The notes under the pieces were generated by a model. That model did not search any database, was not told the origin of the DNA, and saw nothing but the letters and a program-made list of their open reading frames with translations. 64,000 nucleotides of DNA from Lentzea sp. NBRC 102530 (GTDB lineage: Bacteria; Actinomycetota; Actinomycetes; Mycobacteriales; Pseudonocardiaceae): positions 1-64,000 of the forward strand of contig NZ_BSTF01000007.1 of the NCBI RefSeq assembly GCF_030269365.1, given 5' to 3'. Position 1 is the stretch's first letter. Each line of letters starts with the position of its first letter. Positions 27,388-35,780 of the stretch are shown piece by piece. The translations under genes were made by a program, and so were the position numbers.

Positions 27388-28067
27388 GACATCCCCCTCG
27401 TGATGACGGCTCGGACACTCGGGTGTTCCAGCACGTCGAGGCTGTGCCCCGGTGTCGTCACCACGATCCTCCCGGCGCCCCACCGGCGCGTCCAGACCGC
27501 CGGGCAGGTGACCGGCCGGTGCCACGGGTGCCACGGCCGGACCGGGTGGGTCGTGGTGGCCAGCACGTCGATCAGGTCGTCGTGCAGCACCCAGTACTGC
27601 TCGGTGACCAGTGCGAAGTCCTCGATCCCCGCGGTGATCGGGTGCTCGCGGCCGAGCGCGGTGATGTTCACCTCGTGCGGCAGGTAGTTGTCCTCCTGCG
27701 TGCCCTGGCGCTCGCACGGCTCCTTGCCGGGATGCGTGACGAACTGGCCGCCCACCAGGTGGAGGTAGTCCGACGACGCGCGGAACGAGTCCGCGACGCC
27801 ACCGTGCCAGCCGGTGAAGCCCGTGCCGGCCTCGATCGCGGCGCGCAGCCCCGCCAGTTGCGCCGTCGTGATCTGCGACATCGTCACGCACTGCACGATC
27901 AGGTCGGTGCGGGCCATCTCGGCCGCGTCGGCGTACACCTCGGTCGACTCCTCGATCCGCACGGCGTAGCCGCCGTGTTCCAGGAACGGGAGGAACAACT
28001 CGGTGGCCGCCACCGGGTGGTGACCTTCCCACCCACCGCGGACCACCAGTGCCTTCGGCCGTGCCAC
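27357..28067 (-). CDS. ThuA-domain protein (trehalose utilisation/sugar catabolism type)
   Basis: This 236-residue ThuA-like glutamine-amidotransferase-fold protein shows KALVVRGGWEGHHP at the start, GTGFTGWHGGVADSF in the middle and the conserved WHPWHRP-type segment. ThuA proteins take part in disaccharide oxidation together with Gfo/Idh/MocA enzymes, matching the gene that follows. The GTG at 28067 is preceded by AGGGGG. A LacI-type operator overlaps the region just upstream (28078-28093), suggesting sugar-inducible control. Confidence 0.88.
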   Translation of the reverse strand: MARPKALVVRGGWEGHHPVAATELFLPFLEHGGYAVRIEESTEVYADAAEMARTDLIVQCVTMSQITTAQLAGLRAAIEAGTGFTGWHGGVADSFRASSDYLHLVGGQFVTHPGKEPCERQGTQEDNYLPHEVNITALGREHPITAGIEDFALVTEQYWVLHDDLIDVLATTTHPVRPWHPWHRPVTCPAVWTRRWGAGRIVVTTPGHSLDVLEHPSVRAVITRGMSWATRTASAS

Positions 28068-28077
28068 GCACACCCCC

Positions 28078-28093
28078 TGGAAACCGCTTACCA
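28078..28093. promoter_or_regulatory. LacI-type operator-like site before the thuA pair
   Basis: TGGAAACCGCTTACCA has the central CG and TGG-AA...TT-CCA symmetry of LacI-family operators (5 of 7 positions per arm). It sits about 10 bp upstream of the thuA GTG. No LacI-family gene is in the window, so the regulator would be encoded elsewhere. Confidence 0.5.
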
Positions 28094-28240
28094 CTCGCCC
28101 GGCAACGGAACCGCTCGACCGGCGCCCCGCACTGCACAGTGCCGCGCACGTCACCATCGGTCAAGGACCGGAAAGCGGCTGTCGATCGTCCACACCGGAT
28201 TCGACGCGGGTCCCGGGGAGTTCGCCCACCTCACGGCGCA

Positions 28241-28253
28241 CGTTCGTCGAACG
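28241..28253. promoter_or_regulatory. CGTTCG-T-CGAACG palindrome upstream of the esterase
   Basis: This perfect 13-bp palindrome lies about 95 bp before the esterase start, in the 280-bp divergent gap between thuA and the esterase. Its TTCG half-site resembles the TTCGA units before the xylanase, so both may be read by one regulator. That link is inference. Confidence 0.4.
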
Positions 28254-28347
28254 CCTCACCAATTTCGTTCGGCAATTATTTGACGGCCGTCACAGATCTG
28301 AATACCTTTTGGCTCCTCGGTTCCGGAACCCCTGACCGGAGGTCGGT

Positions 28348-29610
28348 GTGACCGCACGCAGATCAACTCTCCTGACCCTCGTCGTCACGGTGCTCACCGT
28401 CGCCGGGATCCTGCTGCCACCACAGGCTTCCGCTGCTTCCCTGGTGGAGGTGACCGGCTTCGGCGACAACCCCGGTGGGATGCGGATGCACGTCTACGTG
28501 CCCGACAACCGCCCGGCCACCCCGGCGATCGTGGTCGCCATGCACGGCTGCGGCGGTTCCGGCCCCGGCTTCCACTCCGGCAGCGAGTTCGCGTCCCTCG
28601 CCGACCGGCACGGGTTCGTCGTCATCTACCCGAGCGCGCAACAGGAAGCCGGGTTCGGCAAGTGCTTCGACACCTGGTCCGACGCCGCCAAGCGCCGGGG
28701 CGGTGGCAGCGATCCGGTGTCGATCGTCTCGATGGTGACCTACGTCCAGCGGCGCTACGGCGGCGACCCCGGCCGCGTCTTCGCCACCGGGTCGTCCTCC
28801 GGCGGCATGATGACCAACGAGATGCTCGCCCTCTACCCGGACGTCTTCAAGGCGGGCGCGGCTTTCATGGGCGTGCCCTTCCACTGCTTCGCCAACGCCG
28901 CCGACTACCCGCCCGGCGCCAGCAGGTGCACCGGCAACGGCGGCGCGAACCGCACCCCGCGGCAGTGGGGCGACCTCGTCCGGCAGGCCTACCCCGGCTA
29001 CACCGGCCCCCGCCCCCGGATCCAGCTGTGGCACGGCACCGCCGACACGCTCGTGCCGTACTCCCTGCTGCAGGAGGAGATCGAGCAGTGGACCGACGTG
29101 TTCGGCCTGAGCCAGACACCGACGTCCACCGACACCCCGCGAGCAGGCTGGAACCGCAGCCGCTACGGCGGCCAGGTCGAGGCCTACAGCATCCAGGGCG
29201 CCGGGCACAGCCTGCCGTCGTCCGGCATGGCCGCCGCCGCGATCGAGTTCTTCGGCATCACCGGCACCCCCGATCCGGACCCGCCCGTGCCGGGCACGTG
29301 CAGCGTGAAGACGACCGTCAACGCCTGGAACAACGGCCTGACCGCGAGCCTCGCCGTCACCAACAACAGCACCACCGCGATCAACGGGTGGTCACTCGTC
29401 TTCACCCTGGCGGGCGGGCAGACCATCACCTCCGGGTGGAACGCGACCTACGCACCGCCGACCGGGCAGGTCACCGCGCGCAACGCCGGCTACAACGGCA
29501 CGATCCCGCCCGGCAGGTCCGTCGAGATCGGCTTCCAGGCCACCCACACCGGTGACACGGCCGCGCCCACGTCGTTCGCCCTCAACGGCACGACCTGCTC
29601 CACCGGCTGA
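28348..29610 (+). CDS. Secreted CE1-like (PHB-depolymerase-type) esterase with CBM2
   Basis: This 420-residue extracellular esterase probably removes acetyl or feruloyl groups from xylan. The signal peptide ends near residue 30 (PQASAA). The alpha/beta-hydrolase domain has an oxyanion-side HGCGG (66-70), nucleophile Ser150 in GSSSGG, an Asp in HGTADTLVPY and a His in GAGHSLPS. After a Pro-rich linker (PDPDPPVPG), a CBM2 covers about 318-418. The GTG at 28348 has GGAGGT upstream. It shares its CBM2 type with the xylanase and the kinase nearby. Confidence 0.92.
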   Translation: MTARRSTLLTLVVTVLTVAGILLPPQASAASLVEVTGFGDNPGGMRMHVYVPDNRPATPAIVVAMHGCGGSGPGFHSGSEFASLADRHGFVVIYPSAQQEAGFGKCFDTWSDAAKRRGGGSDPVSIVSMVTYVQRRYGGDPGRVFATGSSSGGMMTNEMLALYPDVFKAGAAFMGVPFHCFANAADYPPGASRCTGNGGANRTPRQWGDLVRQAYPGYTGPRPRIQLWHGTADTLVPYSLLQEEIEQWTDVFGLSQTPTSTDTPRAGWNRSRYGGQVEAYSIQGAGHSLPSSGMAAAAIEFFGITGTPDPDPPVPGTCSVKTTVNAWNNGLTASLAVTNNSTTAINGWSLVFTLAGGQTITSGWNATYAPPTGQVTARNAGYNGTIPPGRSVEIGFQATHTGDTAAPTSFALNGTTCSTG

Positions 29611-29667
29611 CCGGGGACGGCGGAGTCCCAGACCAGCGGGGTGCGGTCGCGCGGCATCGGCCAGGCG

Positions 29668-29895
29668 TCACGGGCCGGTGAGGGTCACCCGGGACGGGGT
29701 GCCGGGGTCACCGGCGAAGGGGCAGGCGTCAGCGTGGCGGCCCCGGGCACCGTCGCCGAGCACCGCGTGCCGGAGCGGCCCGGTGGTGTCGGCGGCGACC
29801 AGTTCGACGTCGTCGCCGACCGAGGCCACGGCGACGTCGGCGACCGGCCCCGGGGCGCCGACGTCGACCACCGCGAGCGGTGACCAGGTGTCCAT
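29668..29895 (-). CDS. Small hypothetical protein downstream of the DUF6959-like gene
   Basis: This 75-residue protein (from MDTWSPLAVVDVG to SRVTLTGP) starts 2 bp after the preceding stop, in a two-gene operon. It has alternating Val/Ala strands and a HADACPFAGDPG stretch near the C-terminus, and no transmembrane segment. No family was recognised. The tight coupling supports it being a real gene, but the composition alone is not decisive. Confidence 0.5.
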   Translation of the reverse strand: MDTWSPLAVVDVGAPGPVADVAVASVGDDVELVAADTTGPLRHAVLGDGARGRHADACPFAGDPGTPSRVTLTGP

Positions 29896-29897
29896 GA

Positions 29898-30188
29898 TCA
29901 GGTGGCGTAGGGCAGCTTGAACCCACGTTCCCGGGAAGCGTCCTCGTACGTGGACATCATCGCCGAGATGACGGACTCGATCTCCGCGAGCGGATGTTCG
30001 GCCTCGTCGAGATCACCTTCGGCGAGGCACCCGGAGAGTTCCTTGATCGTGTCTCGGAGCACGCTCAGGGAATCTCCCTGGATCGCCGCGGCAGGAAAGT
30101 TCCTGCCGGGCAGCTGGACCACGGCGAAGTTCCCGTCCACCGCCAGCACCTCGGCGGCGTCGGTCGATTCGTCCACTGTCATCTCCAC
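29898..30188 (-). CDS. Small conserved protein (DUF6959-like)
   Basis: This 96-residue acidic protein contains LAVDGNFAVVQLPGRNFPAAAIQGDSL followed by a helix LRDTIKELSGCLAEGDLDEAEHPL. This pattern fits small DUF6959-type proteins of actinomycetes, as far as memory allows. The ATG is at 30188. It lies downstream of the four-CSD gene, separated by the palindrome at 30227-30252. Function is unknown. Confidence 0.7.
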   Translation of the reverse strand: MEMTVDESTDAAEVLAVDGNFAVVQLPGRNFPAAAIQGDSLSVLRDTIKELSGCLAEGDLDEAEHPLAEIESVISAMMSTYEDASRERGFKLPYAT

Positions 30189-30226
30189 GGGGCGAAAGGT
30201 GGTGCTGGGGTTCGCCTTCGCGGCGT

Positions 30227-30252
30227 CGCCTGACCGTCCGGACGGTCAGGCG
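30227..30252. terminator. 26-bp perfect palindrome at the stop codon of the four-CSD gene
   Basis: CGCCTGACCGTCC is followed directly by its complement GGACGGTCAGGCG, and the stop codon of the cold-shock gene (30246-30248) lies inside it. The strong stem suggests a terminator or 3'-end stabiliser. As a spacer-free dyad it could also be a protein-binding site. Confidence 0.6.
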
Positions 30253-31184
30253 TGCTCGACGGCGTCGGCCTGCGGGCCCCGGTCGCTCTGCCGAATGCGG
30301 AAGCGCACCCGGTCGCCGGCCTCCAGGGTCTCGCCAGAGACCACCGAGACGTGCACGAAGAGGTCGGGACCGCCCGCGTCGGGGGTGATGAAGCCGAAGC
30401 CGCGGTCGGCGTCGTAGCGGGCCACCGTGCCGTCACCGGCGCGGGTCGCGGGCCGGGCACCCGGACGGGCCTGGCCGGGGGTCGTGGCGGCCTCCACCGG
30501 CTCGCCGGCGGCCACGAACCGCACGTCGCGTGCCTGACGCCCCTGGTCCGTGGTGACCGCGGTGAACGTGACCCGGTCGCCCTCGACCGGCAGGTACCGG
30601 TCGTCGACCAGGGCGCGCACGTGCAGGAAGACGTCGCCCGCCCCGTCGTCGGCGGCCACGAAGCCGAACGCCTTCTCCTCGTCGAACCACAGCACGGAGC
30701 CGTCGGCGCCGTCGCCGGCCGCGGCCAGAGGGGCTCGGCGGACCCCGGCGTCGAAGCTCAGCGGCACCACGTGCTGGGCCTGCGGCCCCCTCTCCCCCGC
30801 GGTGACGACGAAGGCCACCCGCTGCCCGGCGGCGACGACGCCCCCGGTGACGATCGAGGAGGAGTGCACGAACACCTCCGCGCCCCCGCCGTCCGGCGCG
30901 GCGAACCCGTAGCCCTTGGCCGGCTCGTACCAGGAGACGGTGGCGAGCACGCCCAGGGTCGCGCCGGGCGCGGCGTCCCCGGTGACGGTGACGTGCAGCG
31001 CCTGCGGGCCGCGCGGTCCCTCACCGGTCTCGAACTCCACCGTCTGGCCCTCGCGCAACGCGCGGGCCGCGCCCTCGCCCTGCACCTGCGAGACGTGCAC
31101 GAAGATGTCGTCGCCGCCGTCGTCGGGGGCGAGGAAGCCGAAGCCGCGCTCGAGGTCGTACCAGCGGACGGTTCCCTGCTGCAA
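30246..31184 (-). CDS. Protein of four tandem cold-shock domains
   Basis: This 312-residue protein is built from four cold-shock (OB-fold) domains. Each begins with the nucleic-acid-binding aromatic motifs RNP1/RNP2: VRWYDLERGFGFLAP...IFVHVSQV, VSWYEPAKGYGFAAP...VFVHSSSI, VLWFDEEKAFGFVAA...VFLHVRAL and VARYDADRGFGFITP...LFVHVSVV. Typical bacterial Csp proteins have one such domain of ~67 residues. The start is TTG at 31184 with AGGAG 6 nt upstream. It is probably an RNA chaperone able to span long RNA. It lies 143 bp downstream of the CBM2 kinase on the same strand, which may or may not be one transcript. Confidence 0.9.
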   Translation of the reverse strand: MQQGTVRWYDLERGFGFLAPDDGGDDIFVHVSQVQGEGAARALREGQTVEFETGEGPRGPQALHVTVTGDAAPGATLGVLATVSWYEPAKGYGFAAPDGGGAEVFVHSSSIVTGGVVAAGQRVAFVVTAGERGPQAQHVVPLSFDAGVRRAPLAAAGDGADGSVLWFDEEKAFGFVAADDGAGDVFLHVRALVDDRYLPVEGDRVTFTAVTTDQGRQARDVRFVAAGEPVEAATTPGQARPGARPATRAGDGTVARYDADRGFGFITPDAGGPDLFVHVSVVSGETLEAGDRVRFRIRQSDRGPQADAVEHA

Positions 31185-31327
31185 GGTGCACTCCTGGTCT
31201 GGCGGGTGGTCGGGGGTCCAGTGTCCCAGGTGCCGTGGGTGCGTCCTGATCCCGACGCCCGGCAGCCCCGCCGTGAGCACACCACCGAGTCACCTCGCCT
31301 TGCTCCCGGCGACCGGTGAGCCGGCGT

Positions 31328-32635
31328 TCAGCCGGCGCTGGAGCAGGTCACGGCCGGGCGAGCGGGTTCAGGACCGGCGGAGACGAACCCGAACGAGGTG
31401 GTCGCCCCGGCGGCGAGCACGGCGTTGTGGCCGGCGTTGGTGACGGTCACGGCGGCCGCGCTCCGGGTCAGGGTGCCGTTCCACAGGTTGCCGATGGTGT
31501 GGCCCGCGGCCGGCTGCCACGTGGTGGTCCAGCCGGTCAGGCCGTCCGCGCCGGTGTTGCGCACGGTCACCTCGACCTGGTAGCCGCCCGGCCAGGAGTT
31601 GGTGATCTCGTACCGGGCGTCGCAGGCGGTCGCGGCCGTGGTCGTCGTCGTGGTGGAGCCGGTCTGGGCGCTGCTGCTGGGCCGGTCTCCGCGCACGGCG
31701 GTGCCGATCACGACACCGCCGGCGACCAGGACGGCCGCACCGGCCACCAGCGCGATCACCCGGCGCGGCGGGTGGCGGCGGACGAGCAACGTCCGCGTCC
31801 CGCTCTTCGGGGGCCCGGCGGGCAGCGGCAGTCCCTCCGCGACCGCCGCGAGCAGCTTGTGGGCCTCGGCCATCGTCGGGCGTCGGGCCGGGTCACGACG
31901 CAGGAGGCGCACGAGCACGTCGCCGAGCGGGCCACCCGACCGCGGCGGCTCGAACTCTCCCCGCACCACGCGTTGCAGCAGCGCATAGGGGTTGTCGTCC
32001 ACACCGAACGGCGGCGTGCCCTCCAGCGCCGCGTAGAGGGTCGCGCCGAGGGAGAACACGTCCGAGGCGAACGTCGCCGCCTCGCCCGCCGCCACCTCCG
32101 GCGCCAGGAAGGCCGGCGTGCCGACGATCAGGCGGGCGTCGGTCACCGTGCCCTCGCCGACCGCGCGGGCGATGCCGAAATCGGTGATCTTCGCGATGCC
32201 GTCCTCGGCCAGCAGGACGTTGAACGTCGAGACGTCCCGGTGCACGATGCCCTCGGCGTGCGCCGCCGCCAGCGCGGCGGCGACCTGCCTGCCCACGGCC
32301 GCGACCACACCCGGCGACAGCGCGCCCCGTTCGGCGATCAGCGCCGCGAGGCTGCGGGAGGGCAGGTACTCCAGCACCAGACAGGGCTTGTCGTCGTGCT
32401 CGACGACCTCGTACACGCTGATCGCGTGCGGGTGCCGCAGCCGACCGGCGACCCGGCCCTCGCGCAGCATCTGCGCCACCGCGTCCGGGGACCGCCGGTC
32501 CGTGGTGAGCAGCTTGACCGCGACCACGCGGTCCGACCGCTCGTCGCGCGCCTGCCAGACCACCCCCATCGATCCTCGCCCGATCGACGACACCAGCCGG
32601 TACCGCCCGGCGATGACCTCACCCTCTTCTGGCAC
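31328..32635 (-). CDS. Membrane Ser/Thr protein kinase with extracellular CBM2
   Basis: In this 435-residue PknB-type kinase, the N-terminal kinase domain (about 10-268) has IGRGSMG, Lys41 in VAVK, HRDVSTFN (132-139), DFG (152-154) and APE (178-180). The Lys normally found two residues after the catalytic Asp is Ser136. A single membrane helix (about 292-313) and a Ser/Thr linker lead to an outer CBM2 (about 338-433) with SWPGGYQVEVTVRNTG and GWTTTW. This is a cellulose/xylan-binding domain in the usual sensor position of PknB PASTA repeats. It could report contact with plant polysaccharide, consistent with the hydrolase genes nearby. ATG at 32635. Confidence 0.92.
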   Translation of the reverse strand: MPEEGEVIAGRYRLVSSIGRGSMGVVWQARDERSDRVVAVKLLTTDRRSPDAVAQMLREGRVAGRLRHPHAISVYEVVEHDDKPCLVLEYLPSRSLAALIAERGALSPGVVAAVGRQVAAALAAAHAEGIVHRDVSTFNVLLAEDGIAKITDFGIARAVGEGTVTDARLIVGTPAFLAPEVAAGEAATFASDVFSLGATLYAALEGTPPFGVDDNPYALLQRVVRGEFEPPRSGGPLGDVLVRLLRRDPARRPTMAEAHKLLAAVAEGLPLPAGPPKSGTRTLLVRRHPPRRVIALVAGAAVLVAGGVVIGTAVRGDRPSSSAQTGSTTTTTTAATACDARYEITNSWPGGYQVEVTVRNTGADGLTGWTTTWQPAAGHTIGNLWNGTLTRSAAAVTVTNAGHNAVLAAGATTSFGFVSAGPEPARPAVTCSSAG

Positions 32636-32961
32636 AGGCCGACGCTACTTGGCCGGGCCGACCGTCGGCCACCTCCGCGCGGGCCGGGTTCGCGCGCCTG
32701 CGGGGTGCCACAACCAGGCTTGGTGGTCTGGCCTGCGCCTCGGGTTCGCGCTCGTCGATCCAGCCGCGGACCACGGCACGACCGCAAACTCACCGCCGCC
32801 GCTGGACGGCGTGGCCGGTCGTCGTCCCGAAGGGAGGCGCGGCGACGATGCTGCGCTCCTACGGCGGACCGGACGGCCTGGGGTGCGGTGCGGGACCACC
32901 TCCGTTGAAGCGGCCGGGAGCCGGCGGACGGGCGCGGTGAACGCCGATCAGGAGCGGCCGG
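32636..32961. other. 326-bp intergenic region
   Basis: No gene with support was found between the kinase start and the end of the DUF6892-like gene. Short frames present on both strands have poor codon bias and no ribosome binding site. It presumably carries the kinase promoter, but no clear -10/-35 pair stood out. Confidence 0.5.
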
Positions 32962-33378
32962 TCAGAGCCAGTCCGCCTCGATCCCCTGGGCACGCAGCGC
33001 CGTCAGCGCCTCCTCGTTGCCCGTGTAGAGCAGCGTCATCGACTTCAGGTTGGGGAAGTGCCGCACATCGGCGAACTCGTGGACGTCGAACAGGCCGTCC
33101 TCGCCGTCCCAGCCCGGCGCGATCTCGAGGTAGATCTCGTTGCCGCCGTCCATGTAGATCTCGGTGACCTTCTCCGCGAGCTCGACCGGGACTTCGAGCG
33201 CCGCGAAGTAGGCGAGTGCCTCCGGTACCGCCTCGAAGCTGCCGTCGTCGTAGGTGAAGCCCTGCTCGGCCGCGTACTCGCGCAGGTCGAACCTCGGCAG
33301 GAGTCCCTGGTTGTACATCAGCTCCTGGACGACGGCGAGCTTGAACTTGGCGTCGACGAAGGGAATCGGCTGGCTCAT
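32962..33378 (-). CDS. DUF6892-like cytoplasmic protein
   Basis: This 138-residue acidic protein starts MSQPIPFVDAKFKLAVVQEL and contains EIYMDGGNEIYLEIAPGWDGEDGLFDV and FPNLKSMTLLYT. The pattern fits DUF6892 proteins, which often occur near toxin or immunity genes; that link is from memory. The ATG at 33378 lacks a strong ribosome binding site. It follows no clear operon partner, with the response regulator ending 51 bp away on the same strand. No function can be assigned. Confidence 0.75.
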   Translation of the reverse strand: MSQPIPFVDAKFKLAVVQELMYNQGLLPRFDLREYAAEQGFTYDDGSFEAVPEALAYFAALEVPVELAEKVTEIYMDGGNEIYLEIAPGWDGEDGLFDVHEFADVRHFPNLKSMTLLYTGNEEALTALRAQGIEADWL

Positions 33379-33429
33379 ACCCGCACCGTATAGGTCTCCA
33401 GAACCGTCAGCTGTCAGACCACGCCCTGG

Positions 33430-34089
33430 TCAACCGCAGAACCGGGAGGGCACCACGAGTCCGGCTTCGTAGGCCGCGACCACCACCTGAGCGCGCGACG
33501 ACAACTCCAGCTTGTTCATCAAGCGGTTGACGTGTGTCTTCACCGTGGCCTCGGACAGGTGGCACTGCTCGGCGATCTCGCTGTTGGACAACCCGCGGGC
33601 GACGAGCACCATGATCTCGTTCTCGCGCTTGGTCAACGCGTCGAGCTCGCCCGGCCCGACGACCGGGCTCCGCACGAACTCCTTGATCAGGCGCTTCGTC
33701 ACGGCCGGCGCCAGCAGCGCGTCGCCCGACGCCACCGCCCGCACCGCCTGCACGAGGTCCTCGGGGCTGGTGTCCTTGAGCAGGAAGCCCGAGGCGCCCG
33801 CGCGCAGGGCGGAGAAGACGTACTCGTCGAAGTCGAACGTCGTCAGGATGATCACGGCGATGCTCGGGCCGAACGTGGCGGCGATGCGGCGGGTGGCCTC
33901 GATGCCGTCGAACGCGGGCATGCGCACGTCCATCAGCACGACGTCGGGCTTGGTCTCGCTGACCACGCGGACGCTCTCCGCGCCGTCGCCCGCCTCGCCG
34001 ACCACCTCGATGTCGGGCTGCGCTCCCAGGAACGTCACGAAGCCGACCCGGACCAGCGGCTGGTCGTCCGCCACCACCACGCGGATCAT
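33430..34089 (-). CDS. NarL/FixJ-type response regulator of the RiPP exporter operon
   Basis: This 219-residue regulator has a receiver domain (1-~120, VVVADDQP acidic pair, phospho-Asp in VVLMDVRMP near 54, Lys in LLKDTSPED) and a LuxR-type HTH at 150-210 (LTKRENEIMVLVARGLSNSEIAEQC). The ATG at 34089 overlaps the kinase stop by 4 bp. It is the last gene of the ten-gene daptide operon, so it likely controls the exporter or cluster expression in response to the partner histidine kinase. Confidence 0.93.
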   Translation of the reverse strand: MIRVVVADDQPLVRVGFVTFLGAQPDIEVVGEAGDGAESVRVVSETKPDVVLMDVRMPAFDGIEATRRIAATFGPSIAVIILTTFDFDEYVFSALRAGASGFLLKDTSPEDLVQAVRAVASGDALLAPAVTKRLIKEFVRSPVVGPGELDALTKRENEIMVLVARGLSNSEIAEQCHLSEATVKTHVNRLMNKLELSSRAQVVVAAYEAGLVVPSRFCG

Positions 34090-35231
34090 CGGAGGGCCTC
34101 CTGCTTCTCGCGCGGCAGCGTGACCTTCACCCGGAAACGCCCGTCCGCCAACCGTTCCGCGTCCAGCGAGCCGCCGTAGACCAGTGCGCGCTCGCGCATG
34201 CCCACCAGGCCGTGGCCGGGTGTGCCGGCCTCGGTGCTCGACGAGTTCGTGACCTCGACCTCCAGCCGTTCGGCGAGGTACCGCAGTTCGACCGTCACGT
34301 CCGGGCCGCACGAGTGCCGCAGCGTGTTCGTCAGCGCCTCCTGCACGATCCGGTAGACCGTCAGTTCCGCGCCCGCGGTCATCGGGAACGTCTCGCCGCT
34401 GAGGACCAGCACGGGCGCCAGGCCGACGTCGCGCATCGACGCGGTCAGCGCCTCCAGCTGGTCCAGGCCCGGCTGTGGTTCCAGCGATGTGTCCAAAGGG
34501 GACGATCGCAGCGCGCCGAGCAGGTGCCGCATCTCGGACAGCGCCTCCTTGGCGGTGGTCTCGACGACTTCCAGGGCATCGCGCGCCAGCCGCGGGTCGT
34601 CCGCCATCGCCCGGCCGACGCCCGCGCGGACCGCGATCACGCTCAGGCTGTGCGCCACGATGTCGTGCAGCTCGCGGGCGATGCGGGCGCGTTCGCGCAT
34701 CGCGGCCTCCTCGGCCAGTTGCTCGCGGGCCGCCTCCAGCTCGCACACGGCCAGCTCCAGCTGCCGCGCGCGTTCGGAACTGCGGCGCACCACACGTCCC
34801 AGCACGACCGCGCCGACGACGATCACGAGGTCGAACAGCAGGCTGACCGGCTGGATCTCGTGCACGCCCGCGACCACGCTGGTCACCTCGGCGACGCCGA
34901 CGAGGGCGGTGAGGCTCAGCGTCACGCGCAACGTCTCACGCACGGCGACCGTGTACAGCGCCACCTGCAACGCGAGTCCCACGCCGCCCACGGTCCCGTA
35001 CCGCGCGATCAGCACCGTCGCGGCGATGAGGACCAGCGTGAACACCACACGGGGTGCACGACGGCGCACCGCCAGCGGCAGGATGCCCGCCACGCCCAGC
35101 AGGACCGGCGGCAGGCCCGGCTCGTCCGCCGCCCGCAGCACGAGCGGGTGCAGGACGATCAGCACCAACGCCAGCAGCGAGTCGGTGAGAAGCGGGCGTT
35201 TGATCCACACGAGCGACCAGTATCCGGCCAA
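34086..35231 (-). CDS. Sensor histidine kinase (NarL-partner, HisKA_3 type)
   Basis: This 381-residue kinase has about five N-terminal membrane segments (20-150), then the phosphoacceptor box RARIARELHDIVAHSLSVI (His near 187) and an HATPase region with VQEALTNTLRHS and GHGLVGMRERA. No large extracellular domain is present, as in sensors that detect membrane stress or cooperate with an ABC exporter. The frame begins at a TTG at 35231; a GTG at 35210 is an alternative. It starts 21 bp after the last permease gene, so it belongs to the same operon. Confidence 0.9.
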   Translation of the reverse strand: MAGYWSLVWIKRPLLTDSLLALVLIVLHPLVLRAADEPGLPPVLLGVAGILPLAVRRRAPRVVFTLVLIAATVLIARYGTVGGVGLALQVALYTVAVRETLRVTLSLTALVGVAEVTSVVAGVHEIQPVSLLFDLVIVVGAVVLGRVVRRSSERARQLELAVCELEAAREQLAEEAAMRERARIARELHDIVAHSLSVIAVRAGVGRAMADDPRLARDALEVVETTAKEALSEMRHLLGALRSSPLDTSLEPQPGLDQLEALTASMRDVGLAPVLVLSGETFPMTAGAELTVYRIVQEALTNTLRHSCGPDVTVELRYLAERLEVEVTNSSSTEAGTPGHGLVGMRERALVYGGSLDAERLADGRFRVKVTLPREKQEALR

Positions 35232-35252
35232 TGGAGTAAAGCCGCAGTTCCG

Positions 35253-35780
35253 TCACAGGTCGCGCAGGCTCAGCGAGAGCCACGCCACAACACCCGCGAC
35301 CAGCACCCCGCCCACCCCGAGCACGCCCATCTGGGGTCCGAGCACGGGCCACGTCACGACCACGAGCTCGCCGCCGATGTGCACGAGCACGACCGCCAGC
35401 GGCGCGAGGAAGTAGTTCCGCAGCACCACCCCGGCGAACAGCCCGGCCACCGCGGCCAGGGGCGCCGTCAGCAGCACCTCCGCGTCGGTCGTCGCCCACG
35501 GCACCAGCGAGGCGAGCACGCCGGCGGCTCCGATCACCGCTCCCCCGAGCAGCGTGGTGACCACCCGCGCGGCCAGCACGGGCTGCCGCCCGGTGAGCAG
35601 CACGGCACGCGCCATCGTTCCCCGGCGCAGCTCGTAGGTGTACCGCACGGCCGGGTACAACGCCGCCACGAGCACGACGTCCGGCGACCCTGCCAGCCCG
35701 AGGACGGCGGCGGCGAAGGCGAACCCGAGCAGCATCGGGTCCGAGCCGAGCCGCATCAGGTCCGCCCGCAGCGCGGTCAC
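35253..35780 (-). CDS. ABC exporter permease subunit 2
   Basis: This 175-residue hydrophobic protein has about five membrane helices (for example LLGFAFAAAVLGLAG and LFAGVVLRNYFLAPLAVVL). The GTG at 35780 overlaps the stop of permease 1 by 4 bp (GTGA). It shares the ALRxxLxxxG start and a VLRNYFLA/LPNYYLA segment with permease 1, so the two are probably diverged copies forming a heterodimer with the ATPase gene upstream. It most likely exports, or gives immunity to, the mature peptide. Confidence 0.8.
   Translation of the reverse strand: MTALRADLMRLGSDPMLLGFAFAAAVLGLAGSPDVVLVAALYPAVRYTYELRRGTMARAVLLTGRQPVLAARVVTTLLGGAVIGAAGVLASLVPWATTDAEVLLTAPLAAVAGLFAGVVLRNYFLAPLAVVLVHIGGELVVVTWPVLGPQMGVLGVGGVLVAGVVAWLSLSLRDL

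Noticed and set aside
32645..32899. 84-codon minus-strand frame upstream of the kinase
   Set aside because: Arg/Pro-rich composition, no ribosome binding site and no recognisable motif.
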